A DNA stretch of 64,000 bases from Anaerolineae bacterium (GTDB lineage: Bacteria; Chloroflexota; Anaerolineae; J036; Brachytrichaceae), in NCBI GenBank assembly GCA_947476335.1, contig CANJQH010000010.1, forward strand, positions 1-64,000, written 5' to 3'. Under the pieces are notes generated by a model. The model had not been told where the DNA came from. It did no database searches and saw only the letters and a list, made by a program, of their open reading frames with translations. Position 1 is the first letter of the stretch; every line of letters begins with the position of its first letter. Positions 42,944-52,800 of the stretch are shown here, one piece after another. Both the position numbers and the translations under genes were made by a program.

Positions 42944-44668
42944 GTGAATCAGAAATTGCAGCGCGTTAGCGCTTGTGCATTGGCCGTTTTACTTGTTGCG
43001 TGCGCTGCGCCGCCCATGGCGCGTTCGTTCGTTGGGCCGACCGTCATCATTCCGCCCACTGTGCCGGTGCAGTTCACACCGACGGCGGTGCCCGAACCCA
43101 CGGCAGTGCCCGCTCCGGTTGGACGCGGCATCTGGGTTGACCCGCTGCTGCCCGCTGACGTATATGACGTGCTGCGTCAGCAGCTCGGTGCCATCGCGCA
43201 GACGACGACGGGCTCCGACGCGTTCGTGCTGTCTGCCGACGCCGCATCCGCCGTGGTGCGTGTGCAGGCCGTCGGGCCGTCGGATGCGGCGGTGATTACG
43301 CGCACATATGCGCTCGCTGCGGCATTCCCGACGATTCCGGACGACATCGCGCTTGACGAACTGAGCCGCTTTTGGAGCGGCGATCCGGCGGCGCTGGCTG
43401 AACTCGGTGCTGGCAAGGCGCCGACGATGTATCTCGATTCCGATGCGCGTGCGGCATTGTCCGTGTTGTTCGGTCCGCCGGCTGATTCCGCCAATATCGT
43501 GCTGCTATCGCCACAGGAGGTGCTCTCGAAGACGTGGGAAGGGCGCACGTCGGCCATCGCCGTCGTGCCATTTGACCAGCTTGATGTGCGCTACAAGATG
43601 CTGCACATCAACGGCGTCAACCTTTTCGAGCGCGAGGCTGACATGGCGAACTATCCGCTGGCGTTGCGCATCGGCCTGACAGGTGATCCCACTGCGGTTG
43701 CGCAGTTGCGCACATCGCTGCCGATGGCCGACAATCGCCGGCTCGATAAGATGGCGGTGGTGGCGATGACGGGTGTGACCGCGCTCGTGCGCGGCACGGC
43801 CGTGCGCATGGAGGAGAAGGGCATCACCTATCCCGGCGAAAAAATCCGCGACTGGCTGACGACCGCGGACCTGGCGCATATCTCGAACGAGGTGTCGTTC
43901 TGGGAGAAATGCCCGTTCCCGACGCGCAACGACGGCGTGGTGATGTGTTCAAACTCGAAGTACATGGAGCTTTTGCGCTACGTCGGCACTGATGTGATCG
44001 AACTGACCGGCAATCACACGTGGGACTACGGTGCATCCAAGCTGATCGGCACAATCGACATGTACAACAAAGAAGGCTGGAAGGTCTTTGGCGGCGGGAA
44101 GAATCTCGAAGAGTCGCACAAGCCGGCGATTTACACGATCAACGGCAATAAGATCGCATTCATTGGCTGCAGCTACTTCGGCACGAATTGGGCGACCGAC
44201 GAATATCCCGGCGCCACGCCGTGTGGCACGGTGAATCCACAGGATCTTGACTGGATCATTGGGGCGATTCGGCAGTTGCGCGCTGAGGGTTATCTGGTTA
44301 TCGCCACGCTGCAGTACACCGAGTTCTACACGTACGAGGCCACGCGCCAGCAGGATATCGACTTCCGCGCAGTGCGCGACGCCGGCGCTGTGGTCGTCAA
44401 CGGCAGCCAGGGGCATCATGTGCAGGGCTTCGACGTGAGCGCGGCTGGCTTTTGCCACTACGGCACAGGCAATCTTTTTTTCGGCGACCAGGTTTTTACG
44501 GAAGGTGCGCAGCAGACCTTCGTTGATCGTCACGTGTTTTACGACGGTCGCTACCTTGGCGTCGATTTGCGCACGGCGCACATTGAGGATATCTCGCAAC
44601 CGGTGCCGATGACGCCCGAGGCGCGCGCAGCTCTGCTGAAGAAGCTGTTCGACGTGAGCGGATATTGA
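42944..44668 (+). CDS. CapA-family lipoprotein
   Basis: The 574-residue protein starts with GTG at 42944 and has a lipoprotein signal (LLVAC, Cys about 21). After a Pro/Thr linker and a substrate-binding-like region it has the CapA (poly-gamma-glutamate biosynthesis) metallophosphatase-like domain (about 275-545). This includes ISNEVSFWEKCP, IELTGNHTWDYG (about 350-361) and NGSQGHHVQGF. It is probably anchored outside the membrane and involved in surface polymer or phosphate-ester metabolism. It follows the GT2 gene closely. Confidence 0.88.
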   Translation: MNQKLQRVSACALAVLLVACAAPPMARSFVGPTVIIPPTVPVQFTPTAVPEPTAVPAPVGRGIWVDPLLPADVYDVLRQQLGAIAQTTTGSDAFVLSADAASAVVRVQAVGPSDAAVITRTYALAAAFPTIPDDIALDELSRFWSGDPAALAELGAGKAPTMYLDSDARAALSVLFGPPADSANIVLLSPQEVLSKTWEGRTSAIAVVPFDQLDVRYKMLHINGVNLFEREADMANYPLALRIGLTGDPTAVAQLRTSLPMADNRRLDKMAVVAMTGVTALVRGTAVRMEEKGITYPGEKIRDWLTTADLAHISNEVSFWEKCPFPTRNDGVVMCSNSKYMELLRYVGTDVIELTGNHTWDYGASKLIGTIDMYNKEGWKVFGGGKNLEESHKPAIYTINGNKIAFIGCSYFGTNWATDEYPGATPCGTVNPQDLDWIIGAIRQLRAEGYLVIATLQYTEFYTYEATRQQDIDFRAVRDAGAVVVNGSQGHHVQGFDVSAAGFCHYGTGNLFFGDQVFTEGAQQTFVDRHVFYDGRYLGVDLRTAHIEDISQPVPMTPEARAALLKKLFDVSGY

Positions 44669-44674
44669 GATTTC

Positions 44675-44786
44675 GTAACTACTCAGGCCAGCTATTTTTC
44701 CAACGCGAAACACACTATTCTCTCCCCCGAAGGGGGAGAGAATAGTGTGTTTCGCGGGAAATACTGATTTGGGCCTGAGTAGTTAC
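44675..44786 (+). mobile_element. Family A palindromic element, copy 5 (112 bp)
   Basis: Ends are the full GTAACTACTCAGGCC and GGCCTGAGTAGTTAC. The core stem is CACACTATTCTCTCC around CCCCCGAAGGGGG. The flanks GAGATTTC and GAAATCTG are inverted rather than direct, so no target duplication is visible; the copy sits in an AAATCTGAAATCTG short repeat. It lies between convergent CapA and secF genes. Confidence 0.88.
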
Positions 44787-44810
44787 GAAATCTGAAATCT
44801 GAAGTTCTTC

Positions 44811-45749
44811 CTACGCCGCCTTCTTTTTCTTTGTGCCCCAGAAGTCGCCGGTTTCCCAGCCCACCACCATTGGCACGGCGGTGAAGATCGACGAGTAGGT
44901 GCCACTAACGAGGCCGATCAGCAGCACGGCCACAAACTGGCGGATGCTGGCGCCGCCAAAGACGAGGATGGCGAACATCACCAGCATGTTGATCAGCGAG
45001 ATCGTGAGCGATCGGTGCAGCGTTTCGACGATGCTGCGCGATACGATCGTTTCGAAGTCCATACCCTTGTAGCGGCCGAGATTTTCGCGGATGCGGTCAT
45101 AGACCACGATGGTGTCCGGCACTGAAAAGCCGATGACGGTGAGGATCGCCGTCAAGAACAGCGCATCAATTTCCCAGCCCAGCACGGCGCTGAAGATGGC
45201 CATCACGCCGGCGGCGACGAGTACGTCGTGGACCATCGCCACGATGGCGGCGATGCTGTAGCGGATCGAGTGGCTCGCTTTGCGGAAGGTGATCCAGATG
45301 AACAGCAGGATCATCACCGAGGAGACGATGACGGCGACGAATGCGGTGGTGGTCACCTGGTCGGCCACGGACTTGCTGACCGATTCGATCGACGTTTTGC
45401 CCTGATCGAGCGGCACGACGGCGTTGAGTTTGTCGCGCAGCACCTGCGCTTTGTCGCCTTCGATGTATTCGGTGCGCACCTGCCAGGTGTTATCCGCCTC
45501 TTTTCCGAGGCGCGTGATCTGCGGGCTGCTTACGCCGTTCTCTACGAACGTGTTGCGCAGCTGATCTTCGGTGATTGGCTGGGTGAACTTCAGCTCGAAG
45601 CGGTTGCCTTCGCGGAAGTCCACGCTCAACCGCCACGGCGAGTGCGTCGGCAGGGTGATCGTGTTGTAAATCATCGCCACGATGCCGGGCACGATGATCA
45701 CGATGGAAAGCAGGAACCAAATCTTGCGGCGTTGAACGATCGTAAACAT
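44811..45749 (-). CDS. secF: Protein translocase subunit SecF
   Basis: The 312-residue membrane protein has the periplasmic region between TM1 and TM2 and the SecF core, including VDFREGNRFELKF (about 43-55), VGFSVPDTIVVYDRIRENL-like segment (IGFSVPDTIVVYDRI, about 206-220) and SRSIVETLHRSLTIS. It acts with SecD to drive late steps of protein export. It follows secD after 56 bp. Confidence 0.96.
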   Translation of the reverse strand: MFTIVQRRKIWFLLSIVIIVPGIVAMIYNTITLPTHSPWRLSVDFREGNRFELKFTQPITEDQLRNTFVENGVSSPQITRLGKEADNTWQVRTEYIEGDKAQVLRDKLNAVVPLDQGKTSIESVSKSVADQVTTTAFVAVIVSSVMILLFIWITFRKASHSIRYSIAAIVAMVHDVLVAAGVMAIFSAVLGWEIDALFLTAILTVIGFSVPDTIVVYDRIRENLGRYKGMDFETIVSRSIVETLHRSLTISLINMLVMFAILVFGGASIRQFVAVLLIGLVSGTYSSIFTAVPMVVGWETGDFWGTKKKKAA

Positions 45750-45805
45750 GGTGTTTCTTGGTTCGCACCCCGGCTATGCTGGCCGAGGTGCGTTCGTTTA
45801 GACGT

Positions 45806-47215
45806 TTAGAGTCCCAGCAGCTTCTGATTATTTTCGACGTAGTCCGCCGGTTTGTCCGAGAAGACCAGTCGCATCAGCGTGCGTGTGACGAAGACGGCGC
45901 TGAACAAGCTCATCAGGATGCCGAGGCCGAGCGTAATGGCGAAGCCGCGTACCGCACTCGCGCCGAAGGCGCCGCCGAAGAACAGCAGGATTGCGCAGGT
46001 GATCAGCGCGGCCATGTTGCTGTCGCGAATCGATGACCAGGCGCGCGTGAACGAAGCCTCGACCGAAGCGCGCAGTGTGCGGCCGCTGCGCAGCTCTTCC
46101 TTGAAGCGCTCAAACGTCAGCACGTTCGCGTCGACGGCGGTGGCTACCGAGAGCACGAAGCCGGCGATGCCGGGCAGCGTGAGCACGACCGGAATCAGGA
46201 TGAACACAGCCACCGATGTGAGTGTGAAGAAGGCCAGTGACGCTACTGAGAGCACGCCGGGCAGGCGGTAGTAGATCACCATGAAGATCGCCAGCGCCAC
46301 CAGCGCAATGGCGAATGCGACGCCGCTGCGCCACACGGAGTCCGCGCCGAGTGAGGCGCCGACGTCGCGCGTCGTCTCCAGCTTCAGCGGCACCGGCAGC
46401 GAGCCGTAGCTCAGCGTCAGCGCCAGCTGGCGCGCGCTGTCGTTGGTGAAGTTGCCGCTGATCTGCCCGTCGCTGCTCAGCGCCTGCTGAATCACCGGGC
46501 AGGAAAGCACCTGCTTGTCCAGCACAATACAAAGCGACTGCCCGACGCGGCTGCCCGTGTATTCCTTGAAGGTGTTCACGTGCTCCGGGCGGATGCGGAA
46601 GCTCACTACGTTGCGGCCGACCTGGTCCATCGCCGGATTGGCCGATTCGATGATTTCGCCGGTGAAGGCCGATTTCATCATGTCCGGTGGCGTGTTGTCG
46701 GCGATGGCGGATGCACCTGGACTGGTCTCGGGAAACAGCAGCTGACGCACGCTTGAGAAAGTCGTGGAGATCAGGGTGCCGTCCTGTGGCGGCTTCGTGC
46801 CACCATCGACGAATTCGAGCTGGCCGGTTTGCCGGATCAGGTCGATCGCCTGTGCCCGGTCGGTCACACCTGGAAGTTCGACCAGGATTTTGTCCTGCAC
46901 CGCGCCTGTGCCCTGCAGCTGCACGAGGGGTTCGGCGACGCCGAGGCCGTTCACGCGCTGTTCGACGATGCGCCGCACAGTTTCCATTTGGTCCGCGGTC
47001 GGCTGTACGCCATTCGGGAGGTCGGTGCCGAGGAAGATCTGCAGGCCGCCCTTCAGGTCGAGGCCGAGCTTGATCTGCAGGTCGCGGCCGCGTTCATCTT
47101 GCCAGAAGGCGATGTTGCGCACCGCGGCTGGTTTTTGCACGAACACAATTAGATAAGCTGATAGCAGGGCTAGTACTACTATAAATACCAACCGGACGAG
47201 ATTGCCTTGTCGCAT
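45806..47215 (-). CDS. secD: Protein translocase subunit SecD
   Basis: The 469-residue protein has six helices, the conserved LGLDLKGGLQIFLGTDL region (about 49-65), a P1 domain and the VATAVDANVLTFERFKEEL helix (about 359-377). It is shorter than enterobacterial SecD, as is usual outside proteobacteria. Gene order secD-secF is standard. Confidence 0.96.
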   Translation of the reverse strand: MRQGNLVRLVFIVVLALLSAYLIVFVQKPAAVRNIAFWQDERGRDLQIKLGLDLKGGLQIFLGTDLPNGVQPTADQMETVRRIVEQRVNGLGVAEPLVQLQGTGAVQDKILVELPGVTDRAQAIDLIRQTGQLEFVDGGTKPPQDGTLISTTFSSVRQLLFPETSPGASAIADNTPPDMMKSAFTGEIIESANPAMDQVGRNVVSFRIRPEHVNTFKEYTGSRVGQSLCIVLDKQVLSCPVIQQALSSDGQISGNFTNDSARQLALTLSYGSLPVPLKLETTRDVGASLGADSVWRSGVAFAIALVALAIFMVIYYRLPGVLSVASLAFFTLTSVAVFILIPVVLTLPGIAGFVLSVATAVDANVLTFERFKEELRSGRTLRASVEASFTRAWSSIRDSNMAALITCAILLFFGGAFGASAVRGFAITLGLGILMSLFSAVFVTRTLMRLVFSDKPADYVENNQKLLGL

Positions 47216-47301
47216 AGGGGAGGAAAGTCCTTTCGCTGTGTCGTTGCCATCGCGGGCGCGAGTTTGATTTAACGGAAATGCCCGCGCGCGCGTAACGCGC
47301 G

Positions 47302-47307
47302 ATTATA
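47302..47307 (-). promoter_or_regulatory. Possible -10 box for secD
   Basis: A perfect TATAAT on the minus strand (ATTATA at 47302-47307) lies 87 bases before the secD start. A good -35 at the right distance is not evident. A GCGCG-rich inverted repeat follows. Confidence 0.3.
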
Positions 47308-47338
47308 GCCACGAAGTGCAATGAAATCGGCTGCGTTT

Positions 47339-47818
47339 TTATCGCACAAATGGCGTGTTTTGCCGCTGCAGCGCATCGGCGATGCGGATTTTGTGTGTGA
47401 GTAGCAGTGGAACTGGCAGTGCGCCCAATTCGTAAAAACCGATGGCGACGCTTTCGTGCGAAATCGTCAGTGTGCCGCCGACAATTTCGCATTCGAAACA
47501 GGCGTTGACGGTTTGTGTGATCGTGCCGTCCGGATAGCGCGCAATTGAAAATTCCCGCGGGTTCGAGTACAGCCCAACGAGGCGCTTTACGCGCACGCGC
47601 AGGCCGGTTTCTTCGAATACTTCACGCACGGCGCACGTTTGCAGATCCTCGCCCGGGTCGAGCCGCCCGCCGGGCATCGCCCAGTGTCGGTTGTCCTCGC
47701 GCTGCTGCAGCAGCAGGCGACCGTGCTCGTCGAACACCACGGCTGACGTGCCGACGTGAATCTTTTCAGGCATGCCCGCGACAGGTGCGCCGGTCCAGTC
47801 ATGGAGAAGGTCTTCCAT
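47339..47818 (-). CDS. Nudix hydrolase
   Basis: The 159-residue protein has a complete Nudix box GRLDPGEDLQTCAVREVFEE (about 51-70) followed by TGL, which binds the metal and hydrolyses nucleoside diphosphate derivatives. The substrate is unknown. It follows the MoxR gene by 35 bp of ACTCTGACTC-type repeat and may be co-transcribed with it. Confidence 0.92.
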   Translation of the reverse strand: MEDLLHDWTGAPVAGMPEKIHVGTSAVVFDEHGRLLLQQREDNRHWAMPGGRLDPGEDLQTCAVREVFEETGLRVRVKRLVGLYSNPREFSIARYPDGTITQTVNACFECEIVGGTLTISHESVAIGFYELGALPVPLLLTHKIRIADALQRQNTPFVR

Positions 47819-47853
47819 TTGAACTCTGACTCTCTACTCTGACTCTCCACTGA

Positions 47854-48750
47854 TTAATTCCCGATCGCCCGCTTCGCCCGCCGGATGTCTGACTCATGCT
47901 TGAGCACGACAGACAATGTGTCGTTGACGGTGCGTTCGTCGAGCACGTCGGCGTTGATGGCGACGAGCGCACGCGCCCAGTCAACGGTTTCGGCGACGCT
48001 GGGGCTCTTCTTCAGGTCAAGCTCGCGCAGCTTTTGCACGAGTTCGACGATCTGCCGCGCAATCGCAGGCGCCAGGTCGGGCACGCGCATTTGCACCACG
48101 CGTAGTTCGCTGTCGAAATCCGGATAATCGATGAAGAGATACAGCGCGCGGCGCTTGAGCGCTTCGCTCAGTTCGCGCGTGTTGTTGCTGGTGAGTACCA
48201 CCATCGGACGATGCACGGCCTTGATGGTGCCCAGTTCGGGGATGCTGACCTGAAAATCGCTCAACACTTCGAGCAAAAAAGCCTCAAATTCGGCGTCGGC
48301 GCGGTCAATTTCGTCGATCAGCAGCAGCGCCGGCTGTTCGCTCGTGAGCGCGCGCAGCAGCGGGCGGGGCAGCAGGAAGCGTTTGCTGAAGAAGACGTTC
48401 TCTTCACGGCCGACGCGGTCCGCTGCGTCGCTCAGGCTGGTTGAGTCGCCGATGAGCTGGCCGAGTTTGTCGCGCAGCAGCTGCGTGTAGAGCATCTGCT
48501 TGGCGTATTCCCATTCATAGAGCGCGCGCGCTTCGTCGAGGCCTTCGTAGCACTGCAGGCGAATCAGCTCGCGGCCGCTCGCCGCCGCCCAGGCTTTGGC
48601 CAGCTCTGTCTTGCCAACCCCCGCTGGCCCTTCGGCCAGCACGGGTTTGCCCATGCGCTCTGCCAGGAAGACGACGGTTGAAATTTCGTCGCCGGCGATG
48701 TACTGCTGTCGGAGCAGGTTTTCCCGCACGTCGGTGGTCGAGGTGAACAT
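47854..48750 (-). CDS. MoxR-type AAA+ ATPase
   Basis: The 298-residue ATPase has a Walker A GPAGVGKTELAKA (about 41-53), Walker B LLLIDEIDRAD (about 131-141), sensor SNN (VVLTSNNTRELSEALKRRAL) and the MoxR lid. Members act as chaperones for metal-enzyme maturation, often beside a VWA-domain gene; none is in the window. I start at the ATG at 48750 because the upstream frame is translated tandem repeat. Confidence 0.92.
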   Translation of the reverse strand: MFTSTTDVRENLLRQQYIAGDEISTVVFLAERMGKPVLAEGPAGVGKTELAKAWAAASGRELIRLQCYEGLDEARALYEWEYAKQMLYTQLLRDKLGQLIGDSTSLSDAADRVGREENVFFSKRFLLPRPLLRALTSEQPALLLIDEIDRADAEFEAFLLEVLSDFQVSIPELGTIKAVHRPMVVLTSNNTRELSEALKRRALYLFIDYPDFDSELRVVQMRVPDLAPAIARQIVELVQKLRELDLKKSPSVAETVDWARALVAINADVLDERTVNDTLSVVLKHESDIRRAKRAIGN

Positions 48751-48759
48751 GTGAAAAGG

Positions 48760-49009
48760 ATACAACACGACGACCGACAGAAGACGGTCGACCGCCGACA
48801 ACCGACGGACGACGACGGACGACGGACGACGACGGACGACGATGGACGACGATGGACGACCGAAGACCCAGACCGATGGCAAACGGATGACGATGGATGA
48901 CGGACGACGGACGACGACGGACGACGACGGACGACCGAAGACCCAGACCGATGGCAAACGGATGACGATGGATGACGGACGACGACGGACGACGATGGAC
49001 GACCGAAGA
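48760..49009. repeat. GGACGACGAC-type and longer direct repeats upstream of the MoxR gene
   Basis: Short GACGGACGAC units build longer blocks. A block containing GACCGAAGACCCAGACCGAT and GGCAAACGGATGACGATGGA occurs twice in full (from about 48850 and 48930) and a third time in part, ending in the left end of the Y1 transposase unit. It fills the 312-bp gap 48751-49062; I see no gene in it. Confidence 0.8.
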
Positions 49010-49646
49010 CCCAGACCGATGGTCTGGGCTAGGACTGCGTCGCGCCCTTGGCGCTGGGGGCATTAGTCCCATACGTACCGCTCGTCCCATTCGGCGCCGT
49101 TGTCTTGGAGAAGCGCACGATATTCGTCTTGAAATGACTGATGTGCATGCTGTATTTGCTGATCGGCAATGTATTTGCGAACTGCAGACAATTTTTCCGA
49201 ATTCACTGCGAATGCGCCGTATCCCTTTTGCCAATAAAACGCATGAAATTTAGGGTCGCGCAGTTTCATCCATTTCGAAGATGTAGTTTTAAGGTCTTCG
49301 ACGACGGCACTCATTGAAGACATGCGTCCAAGTTGAAAAAGAATATGTATATGATCTGCGACGGAGTTAATCATTTCCGGGTAGTCGCCTCGTGTGTATA
49401 GAACTCCGCGCATGAATTCGTGCAAATCGGTACGAACGACATCATCGATGAGAAATTGGCGCATGCGCGTACTGAAAACGAGATGAACATAAAGGCGTGA
49501 AATTGATTGCGGCATTTCTTCCCCCTTGAGCAGACTTCATGGTAAAGATATGGTTGTGTTGAATCAAATACTTGGCGAAATAGGTCAGAAATTGTCAGAA
49601 AGCGCTGAAAGCGCGACGCAGTCCTAGCCCAGACCATCGGTCTGGG
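49010..49646 (-). mobile_element. REP-flanked Y1 transposase unit
   Basis: A transposase gene lies between two inverted copies of a REP-like sequence. The first 36 bases at 49010-49045 (starting CCCAGACCGATGGTCTGGG) match the complement of 49611-49646 exactly, and the next ten match partly. Each copy has a perfect 8-bp stem and a second GCGC stem. This is the layout of a RAYT gene with flanking REPs. Confidence 0.8.
49063..49515 (-). CDS. Y1 (HUH) transposase, RAYT/IS200-like
   Basis: The 150-residue protein is a single-domain Y1 transposase: RLYVHLVFSTRMRQ at the start, the HUH motif in ADHIHILFQLG (about 53-63), the GYGAFAV segment (about 98-104) and the candidate catalytic tyrosine in SAVRKYIADQQ (about 115). 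Such enzymes cut single-stranded DNA at hairpins. The inverted REP flanks favour a REP-associated transposase over a free IS200. It looks intact. Confidence 0.88.
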   Translation of the reverse strand: MPQSISRLYVHLVFSTRMRQFLIDDVVRTDLHEFMRGVLYTRGDYPEMINSVADHIHILFQLGRMSSMSAVVEDLKTTSSKWMKLRDPKFHAFYWQKGYGAFAVNSEKLSAVRKYIADQQIQHAHQSFQDEYRALLQDNGAEWDERYVWD

Positions 49647-49733
49647 ATGTGCCCACCATCGACGGCGGGGGTTCCGTCGTGCGGCGACCATCGGTCTGGG
49701 ATGTGCCCACCATCGACGGCGGGGGTTCCGTCG
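49632..49733. repeat. 48-bp direct repeat beside the transposase unit
   Basis: A 48-bp unit starting GACCATCGGTCTGGGATGTG occurs at 49632-49679 and again at 49686-49733. Its first part overlaps the right REP, so these are REP-related tandem copies. It lies between the transposase gene and nifJ, in the 299-bp gap 49516-49814. Confidence 0.8.
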
Positions 49734-49814
49734 CCCGGCGTCTCCTACTGGTCGATTGGCCAGAGGGGGGTGGCCCGTTTTAGGGTGAAATGCAGCGTAG
49801 GCAGGACTACAAAG

Positions 49815-52800
49815 ATGGGGTCTATGTCCAGCAATCGCCGAATTTGTACCATCGAAGGCAACGAAGCTGCTGCTTACGTCGCCTACAAGACGAATGAAGT
49901 CATCGCGATCTATCCGATTACGCCGTCCTCCGGCATGAGCGAATTGGCAGATCAGTGGAGTTCGGGCGAAGCGAAGAACCTGTGGGGTGCGGTGCCCCTG
50001 GTTCAGGAAATGCAGGCCGAAGGCGGCGCCGCCGGCGCCATTCATGGTGCTTTGCAGGCGGGCGCCCTGTCCACGACGTTTACGTCGAGCCAGGGCCTGC
50101 TCCTGATGATCCCGAATATGTTCAAGATCGCCGGTGAGCTGACTAGCACGGTCTTCCACATCGCCGCGCGCTCGATCGCCACGTCGTCTTTGTCGATTTT
50201 TGGTGACCACAGCGACGTAATGGCCACGCGTAGCACCGGCTGGGCGATGTTGTTCGGCAATTCGGTGCAGGAAGTGATGGACTTCGCACTGATTGCGCAG
50301 GCCAGCACGCTGAAGGCGCGCGTGCCGTTCCTGCACATTTTTGATGGTTTCCGCACCAGCCATGAGGTCGCCAAGATCGAGCGACTTGAGGAAGACCAGA
50401 TGCGCGCGTTGATCGACGACGCACTCATCCGCGAACATCGCGCCCGCGCGCTTTCGCCTGACCGGCCGTTCGTGCGCGGCACCGCGCAGAATCCGGACAC
50501 ATTCTTCCAGGCGCGTGAGGCGGTGAACTCGTATTACGAGAAAGTGCCCGGCATTGTGCAGGAAATGATGGATCGCCTGGCTGCGCAGACCGGCCGCGCG
50601 TATCACTTGTTCGACTATGTCGGCGCGCCCGACGCCGAGCGCGTGATCGTGCTGATGGGGTCTGCTGCTGAAACCGCCGAGACTGCGTCGTCCGCAATCA
50701 ACGCTGCCGGCGCGAAGACTGGCGTGCTGATTGTGCGTCTCTACCGGCCGTTCTCGGCCGAGCATTTCATCGCCGCATTGCCGCAGACGGCGCGCTCGAT
50801 CGCCGTGCTCGATCGTACGAAGGAGCCCGGCGCGCTCGGAGAGCCGCTGTACCAGGACGTCGTCGCTGCGCTGGCCGAAACCGGCCGTATCGCGAGCGTG
50901 CATGTGATCGGGGGCCGCTATGGCCTGTCCTCGAAGGAATTTACGCCAGGCATGGCCAGCGCCGTGTTTGATGAGCTGGCGAAGCCGCATCCAAAGACTC
51001 ACTTCACCGTCGGCATCGTCGATGACGTGACGCACACCAGCCTCACCGTTGACGCAGCCTTCGATGTGGAAGATCCGCAGGCAGTCCGCGCTGTGTTCTA
51101 TGGCCTCGGCTCCGACGGCACCGTCGGTGCGAACAAGAATTCGATCAAGATCATCGGCGAGGAGACGGACAACTTCGCGCAGGGCTATTTCGTCTACGAC
51201 TCGAAGAAGGCTGGCGCGCGCACGATTTCGCATCTGCGCTTCGGCCCGCACCCGATCCGCAGCCCGTATCTGATCCAAAAAGCCACGTTCGTGGCGGTGC
51301 ATCAGTACAACTTTCTCGAGCGCTACAACGTGTTCGAGAGCGCTGCACCGGGCGCCACGCTCCTGCTGAACAGCCCGTACGCCGCTGACGCGCTGTGGGC
51401 GCATCTGCCGCGCGCGGCGCAGGAAAAGATCATTTCACTCGGCCTGAAGATTTTCGTCATCGACGCCGACCGTGTGGCGCGCGAGGCCGGTATGGGCGGC
51501 CGCATCAACACGGTCATGCAGGCGTGTTTCTTCGCATTGAGCGGCGTGCTGCCGCGCGACGAGGCGATTGCGAAAATCAAGGACGCCATCCGCAAGTCGT
51601 ACAGCAAGCGCGGCGAGGCGGTGATTCGCCAGAATTTCGCCGCGGTCGATGCATCGCTCGCCAATCTGTTCCCGGTGGAAGTGCCGGCGCAGCCGGTGTA
51701 CAGCGACGCGCCAGCGCATATGCATGTGCCGGCCGAGGCGCCGAATTTCGTGCAGATGGTCACCGCGAGGATGATTGCTGGGGAAGGCGACATGCTGCCG
51801 GTGAGCGCGATGCCGGCTGATGGCACGTATCCGAGCGGCACGACGCAGTGGGAGCGCCGCAATCTGGCCGACGACATTCCGATCTGGGATGCCGATCTGT
51901 GCATTCAGTGCGGCAAGTGCGTGCTGGTGTGTCCGCATGCGGTGATTCGTGCGAAGGCGTACGAGCCGGTGGCGTTGGAAGGCGCGCCTGCGGATTTCCC
52001 ATCGGCGGATGCGCGCTGGAAGGAGCTGCCCGGCAAGAAGTACACGCTGCAGGTCAGCGCCGAAGACTGCACCGGCTGCGCGCTGTGCGTCGATGCCTGC
52101 CCGGTGAAGGACAAGAGCAACGTCGGGCGCAAGGCCATCAACATGGCGCCGATTGCACCGGAGCGCGAGCACGAAGTGCGCAACTGGGAGTTTTTCAAGC
52201 AGCTGCCGGACACGCCGATCTACGACCTGGCGCTGAACGGCGGGAACCTGAATTTCAACAGCGTGAAGAACGTGCAGCTACTGCGGCCGCTGTTCGAATT
52301 CTCGGGCGCGTGCGCCGGATGCGGCGAGACGCCGTACCTGAAACTGCTGAGCCAGCTCTACGGTGAGCGCGCGATGATCGCCAACGCTACCGGCTGCTCG
52401 AGCATCTATGGGGGCAACCTGCCGACGACGCCGTGGGCGGTGAATGCGCAGGGCCGCGGCCCCGCATGGAGCAACTCGCTGTTCGAGGACAACGCTGAGT
52501 TTGGCTTGGGCATGCGGCTGGCGGTGGACACGCAGGTGGCACACGCACTTGATCTGGTGAAGCGCATGCGTGAAGAGATCGGTGCCGAATTGGCAGACGC
52601 CCTCGTTGCGGCCGATCAGTCGAGCGAGTCTGGCATCGCTGCGCAGCGCGGCCGCGTGGCGGCGTTGAAGGCGCGCCTGGCGGACATCGGCGCGCGGCGG
52701 GCGGAGCTGCTCGATCTGAATGCGCTGGCTGATCTGCTGGTGAAGCGTTCGATGTGGATCGTCGGCGGCGACGGCTGGGCCTACGACATCGGCTACGGCG

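Noticed and set aside
44667-44794. A target duplication for family A copy 5
   Set aside because: Flanks GAGATTTC and GAAATCTG are inverted copies of a local short repeat and agree as direct repeats at only 5 of 8 positions, no better than a chance match in such sequence.
49063-49515. The Y1 transposase as the mover of families A and B
   Set aside because: HUH Y1 enzymes insert without target duplications, while A and B show 8-bp duplications and have ends unlike the REPs beside this gene.
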